Shown here: piece after piece, positions 1 to 7,547 of the stretch
How positions within the stretch are numbered: position 1 is the first letter of the stretch
Layout of the letters: each line of letters starts with the position of its first letter
NCBI GenBank assembly: GCA_035544675.1
Contig: DATKCA010000027.1
Location: 1-14,277 of the forward strand
From: DATKCA01 sp035544675
Lineage (GTDB): Bacteria; Acidobacteriota; Thermoanaerobaculia; Gp7-AA8
Direction of reading: 5' to 3'
DNA: 14,277 bases
Made by a program: the position numbers and the translations under genes
The notes under the pieces: generated by a model
What the model was told of the DNA's origin: nothing
Seen by the model: only the letters and a program-made list of their open reading frames with translations
The model's database searches: none

Positions 1-1
1 C

Positions 2-430
2 CCGGCCAACGTCCTGGTGAACGAGGCCTTCAAGGCCGGCACTGAGCCGTTCCAGCCCTGTCCGCTGCACACGCCGCAGGTCGAGCCGTATCCGATGGTC
101 GACGCCTGGGGGAATCCGATCGCGCTCGACACCGCGTTCTCCACGGATACCACGGGGATGTATCCGCCATCGGCGATCGCGCCGCTCCCGCCGCTCGACA
201 CCGCCCCGCCGCCCGCCCCGCAACCGCTGCCGCCGCTGCCGGTGAATTCGGGAGCGATTCCGCCACCCGAGCCACAACCGCGCGAGCCGGCGCCGCAGCC
301 GCAGCCGCCGCCGCAGCGGCAACCGCAGCCTCAGCCTCCGCCCCCACGCACGGACACCGGTCCGCCGCCGTCGACGAATACGTCAGAGCCGCCCCCCTCG
401 ACGAACGCCTCGCCGCCAACGAGTACGTAG
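2..430 (+). CDS. Class A penicillin-binding protein (PBP1A-like), C-terminal fragment with proline-rich tail
   Basis: This frame is open from the window edge to a TAG at 428-430, so only the last 142 residues of a longer protein are visible. The first residues contain a GTEP...C..H pattern (near 41-72) that resembles the segment at the end of the transpeptidase domain of bifunctional PBP1A-type glycosyltransferase/transpeptidases. Those enzymes polymerise and cross-link peptidoglycan on the outer face of the inner membrane. The catalytic SxxK, SxN and KTG motifs would lie upstream and cannot be checked. After about residue 60 the protein becomes low complexity, with repeated PPP, PQP and PPS runs and finally Ser/Thr/Pro, as in the disordered tails of some PBP1A proteins. 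A GTG at 17 is an internal valine, not a start. The gene is convergent with the class V PLP enzyme gene, and a heptad array begins only 7 bp after its stop. Family assignment rests on a short C-terminal signature and is moderately secure. Confidence 0.6.
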   Translation, partial: PANVLVNEAFKAGTEPFQPCPLHTPQVEPYPMVDAWGNPIALDTAFSTDTTGMYPPSAIAPLPPLDTAPPPAPQPLPPLPVNSGAIPPPEPQPREPAPQPQPPPQRQPQPQPPPPRTDTGPPPSTNTSEPPPSTNASPPTST

Positions 431-436
431 TTCAGC

Positions 437-506
437 GGTTCCCGGAAACCGGTAACCGGTAACCGGGTCCAGGAAACCGGAAACCGGAAACCGGAAACCG
501 TCAACC
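437..506. repeat. Heptanucleotide array A, consensus GGAAACC (10 units)
   Basis: Ten consecutive 7-bp units keep constant phase. Four perfect GGAAACC units lie at 472-499, with one more at 444-450. Variants are GGTAACC (451-457, 458-464), GGTTCCC, GGGTCCA and GTCAACC. The array starts 7 bp after the stop of the penicillin-binding protein gene. It is the reverse complement in type of array B (638-798), so the two could pair over 28 bp or more. Degenerate edges and a fixed 7-bp phase indicate tandem expansion. No spacers are present. Confidence 0.93.
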
Positions 507-525
507 GTGGTTCTAGGATTGACGG

Positions 526-603
526 ATGGAGCGCCGGTGTCCTCACCGGCGCCCTGGGCGGGGCGGGAGGCCAACGGCGCGGGTGAGGACACCCGCGCTC
601 CAT
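526..603. repeat. Pair of inverted, covarying palindromes (REPIN/BIME-like element)
   Basis: A 27-bp sequence at 526-552 recurs in inverted orientation at 577-603 with 25 of 27 positions identical and a 24-bp spacer. Each copy is itself a hairpin with a perfect 9-bp stem and 4-nt loop. The left stem is GCGCCGGTG/CACCGGCGC (531-539 and 544-552, loop TCCT). The right stem is GCGCGGGTG/CACCCGCGC (577-585 and 590-598, loop AGGA). The only two differences between copies are the two sides of one base pair, C-G on the left and G-C on the right, so pairing is preserved. Two inverted REP-like palindromes are the architecture of REPIN/BIME elements. A role as bidirectional terminator between the two convergent genes is also possible. 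Neither hairpin is followed by a T-tract. Confidence 0.85.
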
Positions 604-637
604 TCTCGGATCGTGATGGATGCCGCCATTCCGCTTC

Positions 638-1964
<1,327 letters not shown>

Positions 1965-1968
<4 letters not shown>

Positions 1969-3104
1969 GACGGCAGTCCCTTCAGGATGCGGGCGACACC
2001 TTCCGCGAACGTGTCAGGGGGCGTGAGAAGCGAGACGACCAGAAACCCGTCGCTGGCGAAATCGAAGAAGTACCCCGGATGCACTGCCACATGATCGCGC
2101 TCCAGGAGAACGATGGCCAACTCCTCGTCCGAGCTCGTCCGCGGGACGCGGATGACCGCCGACCATCCTCCCTCCACCGGCAGCACCGATGAGCCGCGTG
2201 CCGCCGCAACCTCGTTGCGCAGGTGGTCGAGGTTCGACGCCGTACGCCGCGCGATCGCCTCGCGGATCCGTGCCCCGGTCACGAGCAGCTCGGGCAACGC
2301 CTCCTGCACCGGCGTCGACACGGAGAGGAAGCTGTCCGCGATCAGCTCCAGGCCCGCGAGCGCCTCCCGCTTCATCAGGTCCGGCCCGGCCAGTCTGATC
2401 CAGCCGAGCTTGTAGTGCGGCAGACCGGCGCTCTTCGACAGGCCGCCCAGGACGAAAACGAGCGTCGAGGCCAGCGAGGCGAACGAGGCGGGAGAGTGGA
2501 CTGGAGCCAGCGGGTAATCGAAGAAGACCTCGTCGGAGATGACGGGCACGCCGAGCGAGGCGATGGCCGCCTGCTCCTGGCCGGAGAGGTACGACCCGGT
2601 GGGGTTGTTCGGATTCACGACCACGATCGCCCTCGTCTCCGCGCTCATGCTCTCGCGCAGCGCGGCCGGGTCGATCTCCCACCGCCGGTGAAACTCGAGC
2701 GGAAACGTTCGCAACCGGACGAGCTCGAGAGCGGCCAGATGATCGAGCAGGGGATAAGAGGGAGTGGCCGTGAGAATCGCGTCGCCGGGGTTCGCGAGAA
2801 GCTTGAAGACATGTGAATAGGCCTCGCTGGTCGAGGCGGTGAGAACGATGTCCGCGGCGCTGCAGCCGAGGTGCTCGGCCACCGCGGAGCGGGCAGTGAG
2901 GATGCCGAGGGGCTCCGGACGGTAGGGTGCGCGCGAGGCGCGGGCCATGATGGCGGCCAGCTCGTCCTTGGGATAGTCGAAGTCTGCCTGAGTGGGGTTG
3001 GAGATCGTCAGATCGAGAATTTCGGCGCCGGCACGCGTGAGCTCCCGGCGCACGCGCGTGAGACGGTTGACGCGAGCGCTCCACTCCGCTCGACGCGAGA
3101 ACAC
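1965..3104 (-). CDS. Class I/II PLP-dependent aminotransferase
   Basis: This 379-residue fold-type I aminotransferase should act in the cytosol. Visible features are an N-terminal ISNPTQADFDYP substrate-loop-like segment, NPNNPTG at about 164-170, the PLP-pyridine Asp at about 191 in SDEVFFDY and the Schiff-base lysine at about 224 in GGLSKSAG. The position where most class I enzymes carry the carboxylate-binding arginine near the C-terminus reads FLVVSLLTPP, with no arginine, so the usual alpha-carboxylate contact may be absent or supplied elsewhere. The frame is open upstream to 3470, but that extension is Arg-rich and antiparallel in style to the neighbouring coding sequence. The GTG at 3102-3104 overlaps the previous gene's TAG by one base (TAGTG), giving the family-typical N-terminus, so it was chosen. 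The stop overlaps the next gene's GTG. The substrate cannot be named. Confidence 0.88.
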
Positions 3105-4126
3105 TACGACCGGCAGCTCGCTCGCGCGACTGCGAGTTGCTGGCTCATGTCCGCTCGTTCGCTGCTTCGCGTCTCGGGGACCGACTGCAGCGCCTTCTGC
3201 CAGCTTCTCACCGCATCGCCGCACGCGCCCCGCTCGAGCTGGATGCGCGCCAGCGTGTCCAGCCTCGTCCAGGAATCGGGAGCGGGGGAGTCGACAGCGC
3301 GGCGCGCCAGCGTCTCGGCCTCCTCGAGGCGCTTCTGCTCGTACAGCAAGAAGGCCAGGTTGTTCAACGCATCGGCCGCAGTCGCGTCGATCTCGATGGC
3401 CTTGCGGAACGCGTTCTCCGCTTCCACGGAGCGACCGCGATGCATCTCGGCGTTGCCGAGATTGGTCCACACCAGCGCGGAGTCAGGATTCTGTCGCAGC
3501 AGAGCCCGGTACACCGCCGCGGCCTCGGCATGTTCGCCGCGCTGCTCGAGCGCGACCGCGACGCGAAGATCGGCCGGCAGGTCTGCCGCCTTCGGCTTGA
3601 TGAAGATCGCGGCCCGGCCCGCGCCTTTCCACGCCGAGTCGATCCGGCTGAAGCTCGTCCAGCGCGCCTTCCCGTCTCCGAACTGCGTGCGGATGAGATT
3701 CCGGACCGGATCGTAGCCATCCACCACGATGTAGTGGAAGTAGTCGAACCTCTCGCCCACGCTCTGCACGACCTTCAGCATGAGGATCACCGGCTCGTCG
3801 CGCTGCACGGCCGCCTCGATGGCGGCGGGGTCGCCGGTGACGATCCGGGCGTCGTAGCCCTTCTGCCGCGCCGCCAGCAGCATGTCCACGGTCATGACGC
3901 CGCCGCGCACCTTCGGCAGCGTGGCCTGCCAGGTGGCCATGGTGGTCGGATCGCCGTAGTGCTGCAGAACGGTGGAGAGTGCGCCCGCGCCGCACGAGGT
4001 CGGATCCCACTTGTGCATCGGCATCTCGCCGATGGCCCTGGCGGAGGGACTGGTGGCCACCGAGCGCGGGGTGATCGCGACGCAGGAGACCGATGTGAGG
4101 GCGAAGAGGAGGACCAGATGTCTCAT
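3104..4126 (-). CDS. PA2778-like C39-type cysteine peptidase with TPR repeats, putative lipoprotein
   Basis: The product is 340 residues. A short hydrophobic N-terminus ends in LTSVSC (Cys15), a weak lipobox, so the protein is probably exported and possibly lipid-anchored. A papain-like C39-type domain follows, with candidate nucleophile Cys45 in PTSCGAGALSTVLQHYG, His131 in FDYFHYIVVDGYD and a nearby Asp. The glutamine that normally precedes the cysteine and forms the oxyanion hole appears replaced (KWDPTSC), so activity is uncertain. From about residue 182 to 310 there are about three TPR units with alternating Ala/Leu/Tyr helices. This order, and the adjacent PA2779-like gene, match the PA2778/PA2779 pair known from Pseudomonas and others. 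An in-frame ATG lies upstream at 4177, but the ATG at 4126 places the signal peptide at the N-terminus and was preferred. Its TAG overlaps the aminotransferase GTG by one base. Confidence 0.8.
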   Translation of the reverse strand: MRHLVLLFALTSVSCVAITPRSVATSPSARAIGEMPMHKWDPTSCGAGALSTVLQHYGDPTTMATWQATLPKVRGGVMTVDMLLAARQKGYDARIVTGDPAAIEAAVQRDEPVILMLKVVQSVGERFDYFHYIVVDGYDPVRNLIRTQFGDGKARWTSFSRIDSAWKGAGRAAIFIKPKAADLPADLRVAVALEQRGEHAEAAAVYRALLRQNPDSALVWTNLGNAEMHRGRSVEAENAFRKAIEIDATAADALNNLAFLLYEQKRLEEAETLARRAVDSPAPDSWTRLDTLARIQLERGACGDAVRSWQKALQSVPETRSSERADMSQQLAVARASCRS

Positions 4127-4196
4127 CGAAGATGGATCGGGCGAGCCCGCCTGGGCCCGCCCGATGAAGCCTAACACCTCACGCCGGATGAATTCG

Positions 4197-4556
4197 TCAA
4201 TCGGTCAGAGCGATGACGAGGATGAGCGCAGCGAGTGCGCCGATTCCGATCCAGGTCCACTCCTGACGAGTGAGTCCGGCGGCCTGGAGCTGATCGAGAT
4301 TGTTCGCCAGCTGCTGCAGGTCAGAAGACGACATCCGGGCCAGGCGCTGGTCGATTTCTTCCTGGGTGAAACCGTTCGACGCCAGGACCTTTGCCACCTG
4401 GTCATTGGCGGCCACGTCACGGACGATGGCGATGTCGGCATCACGCGACTCGAGACTCTGGTTCGGGGCGGTCTTCGAGGCGACAGGGCCGGCGAACGCG
4501 GGGATTGCGGCAAAGACAACCAAAAGGGCGAAGACGAAGATGAGACGCTTGGACAC
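4197..4556 (-). CDS. PA2779-family (DUF6627-like) small exported membrane protein
   Basis: This 119-residue protein has a clear N-terminal signal sequence (SKRLIFVFALLVVFAAIPAFA) with likely cleavage after Ala22. A charged helical middle follows, with DVAANDQVAKVLASNGFTQEEIDQ- and LARMSSSDLQQLANN-type segments. A single C-terminal transmembrane helix spans about residues 99-117 and ends in a short Thr-Asp tail. This arrangement is that of the PA2779 family, which is commonly encoded next to a PA2778-type cysteine peptidase, as here (70 bp downstream). The function of the family is not established; the neighbour could be its processing or partner protein. A TTG two codons upstream directly abuts the AAAGGAGG ribosome binding site, so the GTG at 4554-4556, six bases from that site, is the better start. 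It is the first gene of the minus-strand cluster. Confidence 0.8.
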   Translation of the reverse strand: MSKRLIFVFALLVVFAAIPAFAGPVASKTAPNQSLESRDADIAIVRDVAANDQVAKVLASNGFTQEEIDQRLARMSSSDLQQLANNLDQLQAAGLTRQEWTWIGIGALAALILVIALTD

Positions 4557-4562
4557 GGACAA

Positions 4563-4570
4563 CCTCCTTT
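4563..4570 (-). promoter_or_regulatory. Strong Shine-Dalgarno site (AAAGGAGG) of the PA2779-like gene
   Basis: On the minus strand AAAGGAGG lies 6 bases before the GTG at 4556 and 0 bases before an in-frame TTG. The spacing decides for the GTG start. It is the strongest ribosome binding site in the cluster, consistent with this being its first gene. Confidence 0.8.
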
Positions 4571-4588
4571 ATTCAAATCATCCCGGCG

Positions 4589-4614
4589 GCCCGTGCCGCG
4601 GGGCGGTCACGGGC
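4589..4614. other. Short hairpin in the divergent intergenic region
   Basis: GCCCGTG at 4589-4595 and CACGGGC at 4608-4614 form a perfect 7-bp stem around a GC-rich interior that can extend pairing by two bases past a one-base bulge. It lies about 20 bp upstream of the PA2779-like ribosome binding site, between two divergent genes. It could be an operator or a leader structure. A chance dyad in GC-rich DNA is also possible. Confidence 0.35.
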
Positions 4615-4662
4615 AGACGGCTTCAACTGAGCGCAGGGAGCAAGAGCCGGACCATGCGGCCC

Positions 4663-4753
4663 GGCAAGCGGAAACCGGAAACCGGAAACCGGCAACCGGA
4701 AACCGGGAACCGGCAACCGGCAACCGGCAACCGGGAACCGGCAACAGGGAACT
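4663..4753. repeat. Heptanucleotide array C, GGNAACC (about 13 units), in the divergent promoter region
   Basis: Thirteen 7-bp units keep phase from 4663 to 4753. The core is three GGAAACC (4670-4690), GGCAACC, GGAAACC, GGGAACC, three GGCAACC (4712-4732) and GGGAACC. The left unit (GGCAAGC) and the last two (GGCAACA, GGGAACT) are degenerate. Only the third base of the unit varies in the core. All units share one orientation, unlike the arrays between convergent genes. The array ends 31 bp before the rel start codon, so the rel promoter or leader must lie in it, across it or in the short remaining gap. No recognisable -35/-10 pair was found in that gap. Confidence 0.93.
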
Positions 4754-4784
4754 GCTAGCATGACAAGCGGGTTACATCACGCTG

Positions 4785-6962
4785 ATGATCCGCTTCGAAG
4801 ACATCCTGGACAGGGTCGAGAGCTACAAGCCCAGCTTCGACGAGGAACTGCTCCAGAAAGCCTACATCTTCTCGGCCCGAGAGCACCGCGGGCAGGTCAG
4901 GAGCTCGGGGGAGCCCTACCTGGTCCACCCCCTGAACGTGGCCTGGATCCTCGCCGACATGCACCTGGACGAGACGTCGATCGCCGTCGGACTTCTGCAC
5001 GACGTCCTCGAGGACACGCTGACCACGAAGGAGAAACTGCAGGAGATCTTCGGCGACGACGTGGCGGAGCTGGTCGACGGCGTCACGAAGATCTCGCGCT
5101 ACGCCTACGTCTCGAAGGAGGAGCAGCAGGCGGAGACGTTCCGCAAGATGCTCCTGGCCATGATCTCCGACCTTCGGGTCGTGCTGGTCAAGCTGGCTGA
5201 CCGGCTCCACAACATGCGCACGCTGCAGTACCTGCCCGAGGAGAAGAGGCAGACCATCGCCACGGAGACGATGGAGATCTATGCGCCCATCGCCAACCGG
5301 CTGGGCATGGGGCGGATCAAGAACGAGCTCGAGGACCTGTCGTTCCGCTACATGCACGAGCGCGAGTTCGACGACCTGCAGAATGCGGTCAACGAGAAGC
5401 TGGCGGTATCAGGTGACGTGGTGGACCGGCTCAAGGACATCCTGAGCGGGAAGATGAAGGACAACGAGATCGAGGGCGAGGTCACCGGGCGCGTGAAGTC
5501 GATGTTCTCGATCTGGTCGAAGATGCGGCGGCAGGAGATCGACATCGGGCAGCTCTATGACTACCTGGCGTTCCGCATCACCACGAACAGCCTCAAGGAC
5601 TGCTACGCGTGTCTCGGCATCATTCATCAGATGTGGCGTCCGGTGCCCGGCCGGATCAAGGACTACATCGCCATGCCCAAGCCGAACTTCTACCAGTCTC
5701 TGCACACGACCGTGGTGGCCGAGCGCGGCCAGCCTTTCGAGGTGCAGATCCGTACGAAGGAGATGGACCTGATCGCGGAGCAGGGCATCGCCGCCCACTG
5801 GAGATACAAGGAAGGGCGGGTGGGCGCGTCCAACGACGACGCGAGCTTCCTCTGGCTCCGCCAGCTCGTGGAGTGGCAGCACGAGATCACCGACCCGCGC
5901 GTCTTCATGCAGTCGCTGAAGATCGATCTCTATCCGGACGAGGTCTACACGTTCACGCCCAAAGGGGCCGTGTTCGCGTTTCCCCGGGGTGCCACTCCAC
6001 TCGACTTCGCGTACCGGATCCACACGGACGTGGGCCATCGCTGCGTCGGCGCGCGCGTCAACGGCAAGCTCGTCCCGTTGCGCACCGCGCTGAAGAACGG
6101 CGACATCGTCGAGATCCTCACCGGCACCACGCAGACCCCTAGCCGCGAGTGGGTCAACATGGTGGTCACCTCGCGTGCCCGCCACAAGATCCGGCACTGG
6201 CTCAATGCGGAGCAGAAGAACCGCTCCATCGAGCTGGGACGCAAGCTGGTCGAGAAGGAGGCGAAGAAGTTCAAGGTCGGATGGCGGAGGCTGGTGGCCG
6301 AGAACGCGCTCGACGGAATCCTCCACGAGCACGGGCTGGGACGGCTCGAGGACCTGTATGCCGAGATCGGTTACGGGAAGGTGTCCGCGCGCTCGGTCGT
6401 GGACCGCTTCACCAGCGACGAGCAGAAGGAGAAGGGGGTCACATCCGATCAAGGGGTGCTGCAGGCCGCGGTGCGCAGGATCTTCCCCTTCACGTCGGCC
6501 GCCACCGCGATCAAGGTCAAGGGCTACGACGATCTGATGACCTATCTCGCCAAGTGCTGCAATCCGCTGCCGGGAGAGAAGATCGTCGGCTACATCACGC
6601 GCGGCAAGGGCGTGGCGGTCCACAGCGGGAACTGTCCCAACGTGAAGAACCTGATGTTCAACCCCGATCGCGAGATCGCCGTGGAGTGGGCCGACCAGCG
6701 GCAGTCGCAGTTCCAGGTCGAGCTCGAGATCGTGATGGAGGACCGCCAGGGCATCCTGGCCCGCGTCGTCTCCACGATCGCGAATCTCAAGACCAACATC
6801 CGCCAGATGGAGACGCGCACGGGCGAGGGAAAGGCCACCACCGAGCTCGTTCTGGAGATCGCCGACCTCAAACATCTGGAGAGGGTGACCCGCTCGCTGG
6901 CCGGCCTCGAGGGTGTCATGCGCGTCGATCGCAAGTTCCACATCCGCCACGCCACCGCTTGA
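4785..6962 (+). CDS. rel: Bifunctional (p)ppGpp synthetase/hydrolase (long RelA/SpoT homologue)
   Basis: This 725-residue protein has the full long-RSH layout. The HD hydrolase domain (about 20-180) keeps His48, the HDxxED motif at 72-77 (HDVLED) and LADRLHNMRTL near 140-150. The synthetase domain (about 235-345) carries YDYLAFRI, RIKD at 290-293, YQSLHTTV and FEVQIRTKEMDLIAEQGIAAHWRYKEG. The basic RxKD form and the intact HD motif both point to a bifunctional enzyme that makes and degrades (p)ppGpp. C-terminal regulatory domains follow: TGS (about 380-445), a helical region, a zinc-finger-like conserved-cysteine domain with CCNPLPG near 590 and a later GNCPN cysteine, and a terminal ACT domain (about 645-725). 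It is cytosolic and ribosome-associated in known homologues. The ATG at 4785 gives the family-typical N-terminus but has no good Shine-Dalgarno site, and heptad array C lies just upstream. Its TGA is followed within 3 bp by array D. Confidence 0.97.
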   Translation: MIRFEDILDRVESYKPSFDEELLQKAYIFSAREHRGQVRSSGEPYLVHPLNVAWILADMHLDETSIAVGLLHDVLEDTLTTKEKLQEIFGDDVAELVDGVTKISRYAYVSKEEQQAETFRKMLLAMISDLRVVLVKLADRLHNMRTLQYLPEEKRQTIATETMEIYAPIANRLGMGRIKNELEDLSFRYMHEREFDDLQNAVNEKLAVSGDVVDRLKDILSGKMKDNEIEGEVTGRVKSMFSIWSKMRRQEIDIGQLYDYLAFRITTNSLKDCYACLGIIHQMWRPVPGRIKDYIAMPKPNFYQSLHTTVVAERGQPFEVQIRTKEMDLIAEQGIAAHWRYKEGRVGASNDDASFLWLRQLVEWQHEITDPRVFMQSLKIDLYPDEVYTFTPKGAVFAFPRGATPLDFAYRIHTDVGHRCVGARVNGKLVPLRTALKNGDIVEILTGTTQTPSREWVNMVVTSRARHKIRHWLNAEQKNRSIELGRKLVEKEAKKFKVGWRRLVAENALDGILHEHGLGRLEDLYAEIGYGKVSARSVVDRFTSDEQKEKGVTSDQGVLQAAVRRIFPFTSAATAIKVKGYDDLMTYLAKCCNPLPGEKIVGYITRGKGVAVHSGNCPNVKNLMFNPDREIAVEWADQRQSQFQVELEIVMEDRQGILARVVSTIANLKTNIRQMETRTGEGKATTELVLEIADLKHLERVTRSLAGLEGVMRVDRKFHIRHATA

Positions 6963-6964
6963 CT

Positions 6965-7139
6965 AGTCCTTAGTCCTTAGTCCTCCTTAGTCCTTAGTCC
7001 TTAGTCCTTAGGCGTTAGGCGTTAGTTGGGGGGGGCGCCGCCCATCCACGAGAATTCCGCCCGGACGCCGGACGCCGGACGCCGAACGCCTAGGCCTAAG
7101 CCCTAAGCCCTAAGGACTAAGGACTAAGGACTAAGGCCT
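6965..7139. repeat. Compound heptanucleotide array D with a 28-bp inverted repeat between convergent genes
   Basis: Units run in several 7-bp families. AGTCCTT lies at 6965-7009 (with one 3-bp insertion), AGGCGTT at 7010-7023, GGACGCC at 7063-7083 plus GAACGCC, TAAGCCC at 7097-7110, and TAAGGAC at 7111-7131 plus TAAGGCC. The left and right halves are reverse complements: 6985-7012 pairs perfectly with 7109-7136 over 28 bp, and AGGCGTT units can pair with AACGCCT at 7085-7091. The centre holds an 8-G run at 7028-7035 next to a small GGGC/GCCC stem. The array fills the whole rel/rpmB convergent interval and includes most of the rpmB stop codon. The long stem could act as a bidirectional transcription barrier, although no U-tract follows it. 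Confidence 0.93.
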
Positions 7140-7332
7140 AACGAGCGGCTTTCTGGATTTTGCCCGTGCGGATGCAGCGGGTGCAGACGTTCAGACGCTT
7201 CACGGCGCTGCCGACCATCACGCGCACGCGCTGGAGGTTGGGCAGCCAGCGGCGGCTGGAAACGTTGTGGGCGTGGCTGACCCGGCGACCGGTCACCGGG
7301 GCCTTGCCGCAGACTTCACACATCTTGGCCAT
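7138..7332 (-). CDS. rpmB: 50S ribosomal protein L28 (bL28, four-cysteine form)
   Basis: This 64-residue basic protein is a component of the large ribosomal subunit. It starts MAKMCEVCGKAPVTGRRVSHAHN and carries CxxC at 5-8 and a second CxxC at 50-53, the zinc-binding (C+) form of L28. The central SRRWLPNLQRVRV segment is typical of the family, and the length is normal. The frame is open to 7440, but the ATG at 7330-7332 gives the family N-terminus and has GAGGAG 9 bases upstream on the minus strand, so it was chosen. The gene is divergent from the pil operon and convergent with rel. Its TAG lies at the very edge of heptad array D, so the array abuts or encroaches on the 3' end without altering the expected C-terminus. 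Confidence 0.97.
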   Translation of the reverse strand: MAKMCEVCGKAPVTGRRVSHAHNVSSRRWLPNLQRVRVMVGSAVKRLNVCTRCIRTGKIQKAAR

Positions 7333-7341
7333 GGATCGAGA

Positions 7342-7347
7342 CTCCTC
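7342..7347 (-). promoter_or_regulatory. Ribosome binding site of rpmB (GAGGAG)
   Basis: On the minus strand GAGGAG lies 9 bases before the ATG at 7332. It decides for the 64-residue L28 start over upstream in-frame starts, which would add 36 non-family residues. Confidence 0.7.
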
Positions 7348-7459
7348 AAATAATTCGAAAGGCGTGGATTGTGCCACCGACACCGGTTCCGCGCAACCAG
7401 GGAGGCCGTTTTTGCGGTCAAACTGGCGTAAGCGTTTCACTTATCTATTTCCTGTAGAG

Positions 7460-7488
7460 TTGACACTTGAAATTAAACGTTGTAATTT
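7460..7488 (+). promoter_or_regulatory. Sigma-70-type promoter of the pilMNOPQ operon
   Basis: A perfect TTGACA at 7460-7465 is followed by a 17-bp spacer and TAATTT at 7483-7488 as the -10 element, in a stretch much more AT-rich than its surroundings. The predicted start of transcription near 7495 would give a leader of about 50 nt before the pilM GTG. The -35 and spacing are ideal; the -10 is moderate. Confidence 0.6.
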
Positions 7489-7489
7489 C
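7469..7489. promoter_or_regulatory. AT-rich dyad overlapping the pil promoter (candidate operator)
   Basis: GAAATTA and TAATTTC form perfect 7-bp inverted arms around AACGTTG, whose first six bases (AACGTT) are themselves palindromic. The 21-bp dyad spans two helical turns and covers the promoter spacer and the -10 element, a classic place for a dimeric regulator to bind. The regulator is not identifiable from this window. Confidence 0.5.
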
Positions 7490-7547
7490 GCATCACCTTT
7501 CTACATCCGGAGCCAGCGAGAAGTGAGTGAGATGGATGGGGTGAGCG

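Noticed and set aside
30..419. Alanine-rich minus-strand frame opposite the PBP tail
   Set aside because: It is the reverse reading of the proline-rich (CCG-rich) tail and has no independent support.
3105..3470. N-terminal extension of the class I aminotransferase by 122 codons
   Set aside because: It overlaps the conserved TPR coding region in another frame and has Arg/Gly-rich non-family composition; the GTG overlapping the upstream stop gives the expected N-terminus.
4571..4784. Promoter pair for rel or the PA2779-like cluster
   Set aside because: No convincing -35/-10 combination could be found on either strand; only the array and a short hairpin are visible.
5409..6950. Long minus-strand open frame (513 codons) opposite rel
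   Set aside because: Low-complexity Asp/Leu/Val/His-rich shadow of a clearly conserved Rel protein.
7333..7440. N-terminal extension of L28 by 36 codons
   Set aside because: It is absent from the family, and a GAGGAG site directs initiation at the internal ATG.
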